A stretch of 13,532 nt of DNA from Deltaproteobacteria bacterium. Lineage in GTDB: Bacteria; Desulfobacterota; Desulfarculia; Adiutricales; Adiutricaceae. The notes beneath the pieces are model-generated. The model worked only from the letters and a program-made list of their open reading frames with translations, did not search any database and had not been told where the DNA came from. This document shows positions 7,161 through 13,532 of this stretch, one piece after another. The stretch lies in assembly GCA_031279155.1 (NCBI GenBank), contig JAITJB010000256.1, positions 1 through 13,532 on the forward strand, read 5' to 3'. Both the position numbers and the translations under genes were made by a program. Each line of letters starts with the position of its first letter. Positions within the stretch are counted from its first letter, which is position 1.

Positions 7161-7933
7161 TCTCAGTCATTATTCCGACCTACAACCGGGCTCAAAGTCT
7201 AGCCCGGGCCGTGGACTCGGTCTTAGAGCAAAAGGGAGCAGACTTTGAGTTGATAGTCGTAGATGACGCCTCAAGCGATAATTCCGCCGATATCTTAGCT
7301 CCCCTAGCTCAAAGCGGCCAAATCCGCCTGATAACTTTTAAGGAAAACTTAGGTGTAAGTTCGGCTCGAAACGCCGGCATAAAGGCGGCTGTAGGCGGTC
7401 TAGTGGCCTTTTTAGATAGTGACGATATGTGGCTAAAGGGAAAACTATCCGCCCAAGTTGCCTTTATGAGAGAAAATCCAAAATTACAGATTTCTCAATG
7501 CCAGGAGCGCTGGATCCGAAACGATCGCCGGGTTAACCCGGCAATTAAGCATTTAAAAGAAGGCGGCGATATTTTTTTGCGATCGTTAAAATTGTGCTTA
7601 ATTAGCCCGTCGGCTGTTATTATCCGTAGATCGCTTTTTTCCATCGTCGGGCTTTTTGATGAGAGCTTACCGGCAGCTGAAGACTACGACCTCTGGCTTA
7701 GGATCTGCGCCCATTATGAGGTGGGCTTACTGGATCGCGAGCTAGTGGTTCGCTACGGCGGAAGTAGCGATCAGCTATCGAGCGCCCCGGGCTTAGATCG
7801 CTACCGCATTAGGGCGCTAAAAAAAATCCTCCGAACGCGCCTCCCCGATGATAAAAGAAAGGCGGCCTTAGAAGAACTCATACGCCGAAAGTCTATCTAT
7901 GAAGCTGGCCGCCGCAAAAGGGCTAGAATTTAA
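7139..7933 (+). CDS. Family 2 glycosyltransferase (GT-A fold)
   Basis: The 264-residue protein is a soluble GT-A glycosyltransferase of family 2, transferring a sugar from a nucleotide-sugar donor. The N-terminus has SVIIPTYNRA (9-18), VVDDASSDNS (40-49) and the metal- and nucleotide-binding DSDD (93-96). A second-half EDYDLWLR (181-188) supplies the usual catalytic acidic residues. There is no membrane segment. The proposed start is GTG at 7139, inside the 3' end of the ispH-ubiA gene, without a clear ribosome binding site; expression is probably by translational coupling. A TTG at 7145 is possible. Close coupling to a prenyltransferase suggests a polyprenyl-linked or prenylated lipid acceptor, which is inference only. 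Transcription ends at the strong hairpin just downstream. Confidence 0.92.
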   Translation: MDLDSNLVSVIIPTYNRAQSLARAVDSVLEQKGADFELIVVDDASSDNSADILAPLAQSGQIRLITFKENLGVSSARNAGIKAAVGGLVAFLDSDDMWLKGKLSAQVAFMRENPKLQISQCQERWIRNDRRVNPAIKHLKEGGDIFLRSLKLCLISPSAVIIRRSLFSIVGLFDESLPAAEDYDLWLRICAHYEVGLLDRELVVRYGGSSDQLSSAPGLDRYRIRALKKILRTRLPDDKRKAALEELIRRKSIYEAGRRKRARI

Positions 7934-7940
7934 ATAAATA

Positions 7941-7986
7941 AAAGCCCCGGTCGGATGAAATTTAATTTCGGCCGACCGGGGCTTTT
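7941..7986. terminator. Bidirectional intrinsic terminator between GT2 and chemoreceptor genes
   Basis: A 14-bp perfect stem pairs AAAGCCCCGGTCGG (7941-7954) with CCGACCGGGGCTTT (7972-7985). The 17-nt loop can itself pair (GAAAT with ATTTC). Rightward transcripts end in TTTT, and leftward ones in CTTTTATTTATTT. It sits between the convergent stops at 7933 and 8003, so it should serve both genes. Confidence 0.93.
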
Positions 7987-8002
7987 ACGTATCTAAGTAA
8001 TA

Positions 8003-9970
8003 TTAAAATTCAAAGTCGTCGTCGTTATCCATGGGTAGGGCCTTGGAAACGTCATTGACCTTAGTTTTGCGCACAGGCGGGGCCAGCGCCTGCTGACGCT
8101 GAGGCGGATAAGAAGGCGACCGTTTGTTCGAGCTGCTAGCGATGGCCTGGTGGGCCGTGATTTTGCCGCCATGGACCAAATTGGAGATGTCATCGACTGC
8201 GCCCATGAGGTTTCCGGCCTGAAGCGAGAGTTGACTGGCCGCGCTGGCTGATTCTTCGGCTGAGGCGGCGTTAGATTGGGTGACCTTGTCCATCTGGGCC
8301 ATAGCCGTGGTTATCTGATTAATGCCCTGGCTCTGCTCTTTAGAAGCTTCGGCGACTTCATTGACTAACTGAGCCACCTTTGAAGAGTGAGTTGAGACTA
8401 GATGGAAGTTTTCAGAAGTAGAATTAACCATTTCAGAGCCGCTATTAATATTACTAATCGTGGCGGCAATGAGATCGGCGGTATTTTTAGCCGCGTCAGC
8501 CGAACGGATGGCCAGGTTTCTAACCTCATCGGCCACTACGGCAAAGCCGGCTCCAGCCTCGCCGGCCCTGGCCGCCTCAACAGCGGCGTTTAAGGCCAAA
8601 AGGTTGGTCTGGAAGGCTATCTCATCGATGGTCTTAATGATTTTGCCTATTTCATTGCCAGAGGTGGCAATCTGTTCCATGGCCTCGATAACGTTGGACA
8701 TCGAGCTCTCGGCTTTACCAACAGCGTCGGTGGCCTGACCCATTAGAGAGTTGGCCTCAATAGCGTTATCGCTGTTGCGCTTAGTCATGGAGGAGAGCTC
8801 TTCGAGGGCCGCGCTGGTTTCCTCCAAAGAGGCGGCGTTTTCGGTGGCGCCTTCGGCTAGGGTGTTGGAAGCCGAAGAGAGCTGGCCAGAAGCTGAATCG
8901 ACTTCTTGGGCGCCTTCGGTCAGGGCCCCGATGATGCGGTTAATGGGTAAGGTGATGCTGCGGGTCATGATTATGGCCAGAAGCATGCTTAAAATTATAG
9001 CCACGATGACGCCGATGATCTGAGTCATGAGCGAGCGGTTAGCTGAAACTAAGGTGTCATCGGCGAATTCATTGGCCATACTGGTCATGCCGCTTCCGAG
9101 GTCGGCGACGGTCTTAACCAAGGCATCCCTAGAATCGATACGCTTGGTGCGGCTGGCGTGGAAAGAGGAAAAAATATCGCGGAAAGCGGTTAAGGAGCTG
9201 GCCATGCTTTGGGATTCGGTGAGGATTGTGCTGATAATATCGCGGTCCTCTTGATTAGGGCTGTCGGCTAAGAGCTGCTTGGTCTGCTCAACACACTTGG
9301 TAGCGATATCTAAGCTCTTGGTAAAGGCCTCAGGATCTTGGTAATACAGGCCCCTGAGCATATCAATGTACATGTTATAGAAGTTACGCTGGATATCGAT
9401 GGCCAAGTGGAGATGGTCCATCTTGGTGGGCATGTCGTTGTAGGAGGTTGTCGAGGCGCTCTTTAGGTCTTTTTCCAAAATAGCCGTCTGCTCTTGGATG
9501 TACTCATCCAATTGCTTACTGATAATTCCAAAACTCTTGATAACATTGGTGCGGTTTTCGGTCATCCCTTGGTTGAGGCGAGGAAGTTCACTGGTGATAT
9601 CAAAATAGGTGTTGTAATTTGTTTCGGATTTAGTGACTAAATCGCGAATATTACTGTTATCATCGGCTAGGCCATTGCGAATCATGGTTTTGAAGCGATT
9701 GATAGCATCAAGATTAACAACGTTTAGTCTTTCGGCCTCCTTCCAAGCGTTGGGTTCAGCGTTGTAGCTGTATTCAGTGACGGCAACGGCTTCCTGGATG
9801 ATAGAGGCCTGGATAAAGGCTGCAAGATCACTACCGGGCATGATTTTCTCACGCAAATCGGTAGTATCGCTTTTGATGGTTGACAGACTTATTACAGCGA
9901 CTAAGCTTATGGCCACAAAGATGACACAGACCGCGACAAAACCTAAGATGATTTTGGTACCTAACCTCAT
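8003..9970 (-). CDS. Methyl-accepting chemotaxis protein (transmembrane chemoreceptor)
   Basis: This 655-residue chemoreceptor reports a ligand to CheA/CheW. Membrane segments lie at about 6-30 and 315-336. Between them is a helical, extracytoplasmic sensor of about 280 residues without Cache-like motifs, possibly a helical-bundle type. After the second segment only a first HAMP-like helix (SITLPINRIIGAL, 338-350) is visible before the signalling coiled coil starts, so HAMP seems truncated. The methylation helices contain SLEETSAALEEL (381-392). The highly conserved hairpin tip, from QTNLLALNAAVEAARAGEAG to VVADEVRNLA, covers about 454-487. The C-terminus is a Pro/Gln-rich linker (615-640) ending in DNDDDFEF rather than an NWETF-type pentapeptide. 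The ATG has AAAGGG about 8 bases upstream. No chemotaxis kinase genes adjoin it, so it is probably an orphan receptor feeding a pathway encoded elsewhere, perhaps near the CheD-like gene at the right edge. Confidence 0.97.
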   Translation of the reverse strand: MRLGTKIILGFVAVCVIFVAISLVAVISLSTIKSDTTDLREKIMPGSDLAAFIQASIIQEAVAVTEYSYNAEPNAWKEAERLNVVNLDAINRFKTMIRNGLADDNSNIRDLVTKSETNYNTYFDITSELPRLNQGMTENRTNVIKSFGIISKQLDEYIQEQTAILEKDLKSASTTSYNDMPTKMDHLHLAIDIQRNFYNMYIDMLRGLYYQDPEAFTKSLDIATKCVEQTKQLLADSPNQEDRDIISTILTESQSMASSLTAFRDIFSSFHASRTKRIDSRDALVKTVADLGSGMTSMANEFADDTLVSANRSLMTQIIGVIVAIILSMLLAIIMTRSITLPINRIIGALTEGAQEVDSASGQLSSASNTLAEGATENAASLEETSAALEELSSMTKRNSDNAIEANSLMGQATDAVGKAESSMSNVIEAMEQIATSGNEIGKIIKTIDEIAFQTNLLALNAAVEAARAGEAGAGFAVVADEVRNLAIRSADAAKNTADLIAATISNINSGSEMVNSTSENFHLVSTHSSKVAQLVNEVAEASKEQSQGINQITTAMAQMDKVTQSNAASAEESASAASQLSLQAGNLMGAVDDISNLVHGGKITAHQAIASSSNKRSPSYPPQRQQALAPPVRKTKVNDVSKALPMDNDDDFEF

Positions 9971-10496
9971 TTTTTAACCCTTTCGGCCATAAGGGGCCTA
10001 TTTAAACTTTGTTGTGGGTGATGAGCGGAAAACCAGACCATCAGCCAGTTGAGAGACACAATATTATCAAGTTTCACGGGGTGTGGGCCTGGCAAAGGCT
10101 TGACCCGGCGCGAGAATTTAAACATAGGATCAATTTTTCAATTTATAAATTTGATAGTGGAAGAACAGGCAATGGGGGATGCCTTTCATCCTTCATTATG
10201 TTCTCAAAAAATATACCGCCCTGTCAAGCAGTGATTTGCGCTTTGGACCTTAATCATACATTTTATTGAAAATTTCCGAAAAAATATTTTGCTATGAGCT
10301 TGGTGCATAGGCTATTTCTGGCCAAAAGACCGGCTCGCCAGTACAAAAAAAATAATCTGGCGAGGATGATAAAAAAATATCCCTCCAAAAAATTTCTTTT
10401 AATGTTAATTAATTAAAACATCAGTCGTATTGTCATTCTGTCTTAAAAGATTGTCGTAGGTCGGTCGATCGATTAATATTTAATTAATTTACACTT
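9971..10496. other. 526-bp intergenic region without a credible gene
   Basis: I see no convincing coding frame, tRNA or known riboswitch here. The part next to the chemoreceptor (9971-10200) is of mixed composition and must hold that gene's leader and promoter. A TTGACA on the minus strand near 10220-10225 lacks a well-spaced -10 box. From about 10260 to 10500 the DNA is AT-rich, with two TTAATTAA sites (10406-10413, 10480-10487), an imperfect inverted repeat at 10402-10421 and TCGATCGA at 10465-10472. This could be bent or easily melted DNA, or the untranslated tail of the leftward HExxH gene. Confidence 0.5.
10334..10364 (-). other. Hairpin in the AT-rich intergenic region
   Basis: CTCGCCAG (10334-10341) pairs perfectly with CTGGCGAG (10357-10364) around a 15-nt A/T loop. 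On the minus strand it is followed by CCGGTCTTTTGG, a short T run 5 bases after the stem. It may be a weak terminator for the HExxH gene, 130 bases past its stop, or simply a structured UTR element. Confidence 0.35.
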
Positions 10497-11036
10497 TTAG
10501 ACTAAATTATCGTCCAGGGCCAGGCTGCCCTGACGATAGAGCTCAAGGATCTTATCGAGGCCGCTAATGGTCAGGCCGGCCAAGAGTTTTTCGGTCTCTA
10601 AGCCGACCTTGGCTTCTTCGGCGGCTCGCCGGGAATCGTCTAGGCCGAATATCTCGAAAAATCTAATGAAACGGGCCACATGGATAAACTCGTGGGTTAA
10701 AATGTAACAAAGAAAGGGGTTTAGGCTCAATTTTTCCCGCTCAGCTGCCGCCAATATGGCCGGGTCGTAGAGGCAGATGCGCCAGTAATCGGGCCGGGAA
10801 CTAGAGGCAATTGGCGTCGGACGTCGATAGCGAAAAAGCTGAGCTAAAGCCGGCCCATGGCTTCGCTCCTGAGGCGTCAGTTGGGGCCAGTGCCTAATGT
10901 CTATGGGCCACTGGAGATAATCGCCAAAATCAAGGCCATAAGCTTCAGATACCAGTTCGCTGGCCAACTGGGCCGCCTGGTCTAAAATGGCCAGCTCTTT
11001 GGGTTGAAAACAGGAAATTTCCCCATGCCCGGCCAA
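10497..11036 (-). CDS. Putative HExxH metallopeptidase-like protein of unknown substrate
   Basis: The 179-residue soluble protein has a zinc-protease signature THEFIHVARF, with H115, E116 and H119. A third ligand could be E140 or E141 in RRAAEEAKVG, 21-22 residues further on, a spacing compatible with gluzincin-like enzymes. No signal peptide or membrane segment is visible, so it is probably cytoplasmic. It resembles short conserved hypothetical proteins I associate with Desulfobacterota, where an HExxH helix follows a YRICL-like strand (here YWRICLYD, 84-91); the function is not known to me. The start is TTG at 11036. It is the only fitting in-frame start: an in-frame stop (11049-11051) lies just upstream and GAGGG sits 5 bases before it. 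The LUD-domain gene ends 12 bases upstream, so the two are co-transcribed. Peptidase activity is inferred from the motif alone. Confidence 0.85.
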   Translation of the reverse strand: MAGHGEISCFQPKELAILDQAAQLASELVSEAYGLDFGDYLQWPIDIRHWPQLTPQERSHGPALAQLFRYRRPTPIASSSRPDYWRICLYDPAILAAAEREKLSLNPFLCYILTHEFIHVARFIRFFEIFGLDDSRRAAEEAKVGLETEKLLAGLTISGLDKILELYRQGSLALDDNLV

Positions 11037-11048
11037 AATATCCCTCGA

Positions 11049-11702
11049 TCAGAAACCCAAATCCTGGTTTATCAACAGGACATGGATGCGGCCCGGCGGA
11101 AAAGATCGCTCGGTAATGACAGTTGTGCCGCAAAGACGGTTTTGGCCACGGCAGTCATGGCACTTAGCCGTTTTCGCGCAGGGGGTGTCTTGGCCTAGCC
11201 TAATGGCGTTAGCCGAAGAGGCGACGTTTCTAGCTCTCGAAAGAGCCTGGTGGAGGTCTGGGCAGATTTTATTGCGGCCAACTAAGACGGCAACCTTTTT
11301 GGGGCCAAAGGTCAGGGCGGCCACGCGATTACCGAATTTATCGATGTTAACTAACTTGCCGTCAATGGAGACGGCGTTAGCTGAGAGAATAAAAAGATCG
11401 GTTAAAAGCGATTGGCGGCTGAGCTCTTGTCTCTTATCGGGCGTAAGAGAGCTGTCGTTGCGGTCGATGACATTGAGGCCAGGAACTTCGGTTAGCCTTT
11501 GGACTAAATTGGAGGAAGCCACTGTAGCCGAGCCGCCGAAACCCACAGAGGTCAGGCTATTTTGAGGGATAATAGTATTAATAATGTAATCTTCAGCTTG
11601 TGTCAAGGTGTCATAAATAGTTGATTCGAAGAAATTATCGATCAATGCTTTTTGGACCCTCTCTAATCGGGTCAGATGATAAGTTTCGATTGGCGTGGCC
11701 AT
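11049..11702 (-). CDS. LUD-domain protein (LutC/YkgG-like, former DUF162)
   Basis: The 217-residue protein matches the LUD (lactate utilisation) fold, whose members include subunits of the LutABC/LldEFG lactate oxidation system. Family landmarks are VGFGGSATV (53-61), the strongly conserved SANAVSIDGKLVNIDKFGNR (107-126), FGP (132-134), VGRNKI (141-146) and a C-terminal VLLINQDLGF. A cysteine cluster at 175, 181, 184 and 191 (CAKTAKCHDC, then C) could bind an Fe-S cluster or zinc, as in longer stand-alone LUD proteins. No lutA or lutB partner is seen in this window, so a role in lactate oxidation is not supported; stand-alone members are generally uncharacterised. The ATG has GGGAG 6 bases upstream. 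It heads a two-gene unit with the HExxH protein. Confidence 0.92.
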   Translation of the reverse strand: MATPIETYHLTRLERVQKALIDNFFESTIYDTLTQAEDYIINTIIPQNSLTSVGFGGSATVASSNLVQRLTEVPGLNVIDRNDSSLTPDKRQELSRQSLLTDLFILSANAVSIDGKLVNIDKFGNRVAALTFGPKKVAVLVGRNKICPDLHQALSRARNVASSANAIRLGQDTPCAKTAKCHDCRGQNRLCGTTVITERSFPPGRIHVLLINQDLGF

Positions 11703-11760
11703 AATTAACTCCCACTTTAAAAATTAGCCAAAAAAAGTTTGCCAAAGGGGTTGCTGGTTT

Positions 11761-11805
11761 AGGCTATCATTTCATCTGGTCCGGGTTACCAGAGATAGAA
11801 AGCCT
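11761..11805 (-). other. Two-tier hairpin in the leader of the LUD operon
   Basis: In the 127-bp gap before the LUD gene, TCTGGT (11775-11780) pairs with ACCAGA (11788-11793) around a 7-nt loop. AGGCT (11761-11765) can pair with AGCCT (11801-11805) outside it, with unequal internal loops holding further short complementarity (ATC/GAT). No T tract follows on either strand, so it is not a typical terminator. It could be an operator, leader RNA structure or chance; it matches no riboswitch consensus I know. Confidence 0.35.
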
Positions 11806-11829
11806 CTAGTACTTCTTACTAAAATGAGG

Positions 11830-12846
11830 TCATTTTTTTTCCGAATCAGGCAAATCAGGCGAATTAGACGTAGCCGGCGTAGCAGACTTAGACGGCGGAC
11901 CAGCCGTAACTGGCGATTGAGCCGAAACTATTGAAGCAGCAGCCGACGGAGGGGTCCAGGTTATCCAATACAAATTGGGCCAATTTTTGCCCGTAACCCA
12001 CAACCTGCCGCTTTCGTCAAAGGCTAAGCCGTTTAAGGCGTTCTGTTGGGGGTTCTTTTGGTATTGACTTTCCATCTGGCAGATACTTGATAAATCCAAA
12101 AAAAAAGTTACCAAACCGCTTTTTGGGTCAATTGCGGCCACGCGGCAGCTTTGATAGATGTTAGCTAAAATTAAGCCCGCAGCCTGATCGTATTCCAACT
12201 CGTTAAGATTATCGATTGGCCTGAGCCCATCTGAGGCCGATAGTTTACCTCCGGTTACGGCAAAGTTTTCAATTTTGTGTGGCGTAAGCTTATCAGTGCC
12301 GTCAGATCGCCAAAGGGTTTCCCCGACCGTGGTTAGCCCCCAACCTTGAGAGGGCGAAAAAAAAGTTTCCAAAATCTCCAAAGTCGTTAAGTCTAATTTA
12401 AAGACAGCTCCCTCTTGCCAGGTCAAAAGATAAAGAGCGGAGTTTACGGTAGCTATGCCCTCGGCAAAGAAATTATCTTTAAGAGTTAGGCAAAGCGTGG
12501 GCGGCTTTAAACTAAGATCATCTGGCTTGGGGGCCGGGTAGCGGCAGACCTTACTTTGCCCGTATAGCCCGGTTGACTCAATGAGAGAGTCGCCAACGAA
12601 AACCAACCCTTGGGTAAATTGCCCTTCTGACCTAGGGACTTTCTTTTCCACCAAAACTTCTATAATTTCGGCTCTAGCCAATAGCAAAGTGGGATTAAAA
12701 AGAAAGCCAAAAAAAACGGTTAATAGAAAAACTAGCCCAAAAATCACGAGGTTTTTGACCGACTTTTGAGCTAAGAAAAAAGTTACAAACGAAATTTGAG
12801 GCCGAAAAAGGACTAGAGTGCTTGGCTCAGATATGGGCCACCTCAT
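11830..12846 (-). CDS. Membrane-anchored glutaminyl-peptide cyclotransferase (beta-propeller type)
   Basis: The enzyme converts N-terminal glutamine of peptides to pyroglutamate. This is the plant/bacterial class, a five-bladed propeller unrelated to animal QC. The 338-residue protein shows its conserved blocks in order: FTQGL (77-81), ESTGLYGQS (90-98), FAEGI (127-131), LTW (141-143), GWGLT (168-172), SDGTDKL (181-187), LNELE (214-218), AN-Y (228-231), LNGLAFD (271-277) and TGKNWPNLY (285-293). A hydrophobic segment at about 31-50 should anchor it, or export it, to the periplasm. An Ala/Ser/Pro/Thr-rich tail (about 299-338) follows the last blade and is not part of the fold. The ATG at 12846 overlaps the upstream CheD-receiver gene by 20 bp and lacks a ribosome binding site, so it is probably translationally coupled. 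A start nearer the hydrophobic segment cannot be excluded. Which peptides it caps is unknown. Confidence 0.92.
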   Translation of the reverse strand: MRWPISEPSTLVLFRPQISFVTFFLAQKSVKNLVIFGLVFLLTVFFGFLFNPTLLLARAEIIEVLVEKKVPRSEGQFTQGLVFVGDSLIESTGLYGQSKVCRYPAPKPDDLSLKPPTLCLTLKDNFFAEGIATVNSALYLLTWQEGAVFKLDLTTLEILETFFSPSQGWGLTTVGETLWRSDGTDKLTPHKIENFAVTGGKLSASDGLRPIDNLNELEYDQAAGLILANIYQSCRVAAIDPKSGLVTFFLDLSSICQMESQYQKNPQQNALNGLAFDESGRLWVTGKNWPNLYWITWTPPSAAASIVSAQSPVTAGPPSKSATPATSNSPDLPDSEKK

Positions 12847-13531
12847 CTTTAGATTTTTTGACCACCCGGGTTTTGGCGGCGGCCCTGATTTTGGGAATTA
12901 AGATCTTCTTAACCGTGTCCATACCCTGGTATAAATTGAGGGTTTCTTTATCAATGACGTCCACCGCGCCAATTTGATCGCTTCTAAGCTCAGCTTGGCT
13001 GCCGCTTTTGGCGATAGTTGAGCAGATGATAACCGGGATGGGGTAGTAGACCATAAGTTTTTTTAGGAAGGTCACCCCGTCCATCTTGGGCATGACGATA
13101 TCTAGGGTTATGACGTCAGGGCCTAGCTCTAAGAGCATCTCCCTGGCCTCATAGGCGTCTTTGGCCGCTCCCACCACCGTGATATCTGGCTCGTCGGCCA
13201 TGGCCTTGGTCAGAAGGTTTCGGACAATGGCCGAATCGTCTACGACCAAAACCTTGATGCGGTTAGTGTGAAAGTGGGAGGCTGGAGGGGTAGCAGTAGG
13301 TTTGGCCGCAGCTGAGGGCTTAAAGGCGCTAGGGGCCGCTGGCGCCGGAACGCTAAAGCGACCGCTCTCCTCTTTTTGGATAGTTGAGCCGCTCATGATC
13401 TTGCGGTCCATCTGCTCAATGGTCAGATGGTTGTCCCAATTTTGGTAGTGGAGCTTAAGGCCGACGCTACCGCCGAGATTTTCTTTTATGACCCTGATGT
13501 TGTGACGGGCCAAAGTTTGGCGGGCGATCTC
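12827..13531 (-). CDS. CheD-like C-terminus fused to a CheB-type receiver (partial, 5' end outside window)
   Basis: The frame stays open to the right edge; a TTG at 13513 is internal, since EIARQT precedes it in frame. Of the 234 visible residues, the first 45 or so (EIARQTLARHNIRVIKENLG, then GSVG.K) resemble the end of CheD, the chemoreceptor glutamine deamidase, with its LGG-x-x-G-x-K/R signature. A Pro/Ala-rich linker follows at about 56-84. The receiver comes next with D98/D99, phospho-acceptor D144 (LDIVMPKMDG), ST at 171-172 and K195 (IDKE). The text after it (GAVDVIDKETLNL...KIRAAAK) reads like the CheB receiver and linker, but the protein stops with no methylesterase domain. It would sit in receptor adaptation; a phosphorylation-gated deamidase is inference. 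The CheD half is judged from its last stretch only, so the catalytic Cys/His cannot be checked. The QC gene overlaps its end by 20 bp. Confidence 0.8.
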   Translation of the reverse strand, partial: EIARQTLARHNIRVIKENLGGSVGLKLHYQNWDNHLTIEQMDRKIMSGSTIQKEESGRFSVPAPAAPSAFKPSAAAKPTATPPASHFHTNRIKVLVVDDSAIVRNLLTKAMADEPDITVVGAAKDAYEAREMLLELGPDVITLDIVMPKMDGVTFLKKLMVYYPIPVIICSTIAKSGSQAELRSDQIGAVDVIDKETLNLYQGMDTVKKILIPKIRAAAKTRVVKKSKDEVAHI

Positions 13532-13532
13532 A

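Noticed and set aside
8402..9254. Series of plus-strand open frames opposite the chemoreceptor gene
   Set aside because: They arise from the regular codon use of the coiled-coil receptor and lack ribosome binding sites or motifs.
9977..10012. Possible sigma28 promoter (CAAAGTTT ... GCCGAAAG) before the chemoreceptor
   Set aside because: The spacer is 16 rather than 11 bases, and the -10-like box overlaps the ribosome binding site only about 10 bases from the ATG, so a transcript would lack a leader.
10009..10269. 86-codon open frame on the + strand in the intergenic gap
   Set aside because: It starts at TTG without a ribosome binding site, has mixed composition with no recognisable motif, and overlaps the expected leader of the divergent chemoreceptor gene.
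11086..11565. 159-codon open frame antisense to the LUD gene
   Set aside because: The opposite strand carries a clear conserved family; the antisense product is an Arg/Leu/Ser-rich shadow with no motif.
11049..11702. lutC of a lactate utilisation operon
   Set aside because: No lutA or lutB gene adjoins it, and the extra cysteine cluster fits the uncharacterised stand-alone LUD group better.
11715..11740. Sigma54-like TTGGCA...TTGGCT before the LUD gene
   Set aside because: The GG and GC elements are 13 bases apart rather than about 10.
11830..12830. Methylesterase domain of CheB downstream of the receiver, possibly split by a frameshift
   Set aside because: The region encodes an intact glutaminyl cyclotransferase in another frame, and no CheB catalytic motif was seen.

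Overview
The window suggests an anaerobic, chemotactic Gram-negative bacterium, most likely a Desulfobacterota (former Deltaproteobacteria) relative. The clues are a C+ (cysteine-containing) L28 with VCTKCL, a chemoreceptor with a truncated HAMP and an acidic DDDFEF tail, the MEP isoprenoid pathway (IspH), an LUD-domain protein, and dense two-component and c-di-GMP signalling. The taxonomic call is inference from protein style; no rRNA is present. Gene density is high, most genes use clear GGAG- or GAGG-type ribosome binding sites, and base composition is near 50% G+C except in a few AT-rich stretches.

Left part (1-5300). The 3' end of rpmB on the + strand is followed by two alternative hairpins and a strong intrinsic terminator. 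A decayed 40-bp tandem repeat then runs into the end of a minus-strand operon. In transcription order that operon encodes a REC-HD-GYP c-di-GMP phosphodiesterase and, with no gap, a dCache hybrid histidine kinase with HisKA, HATPase, REC and Hpt domains. Together they form a plausible phosphorelay that senses an extracytoplasmic signal and lowers c-di-GMP. Upstream, also on the minus strand, is a small membrane-anchored coiled-coil protein with its own good sigma70-type promoter.

Middle (5300-7990, + strand). A single uninterrupted reading frame fuses a complete IspH (LytB) reductase to a UbiA-superfamily membrane prenyltransferase. Its end overlaps a family 2 glycosyltransferase gene by 22 bp. 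This looks like a two-gene isoprenoid/glycan unit and is the most unusual metabolic feature here. A strong bidirectional terminator separates it from the convergent chemoreceptor gene.

Right part (8000-13532, minus strand). A transmembrane chemoreceptor is preceded by about 530 bp without a credible gene, AT-rich at its far end. Then come a tight pair (LUD-domain protein, then an HExxH putative metallopeptidase), a membrane-anchored glutaminyl-peptide cyclotransferase of the beta-propeller type, and, overlapping its start by 20 bp, a protein cut by the window edge. That protein appears to join the C-terminal end of CheD to a CheB-like receiver without the methylesterase domain.

Overall, sensory and chemotaxis signalling genes flank a small lipid/glycan biosynthetic unit. 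The points most worth following are the IspH-UbiA fusion coupled to a glycosyltransferase, the CheD-receiver fusion, the mosaic AT-rich sensor domain of the hybrid kinase, and the decayed repeat overlapping that gene's 3' end.
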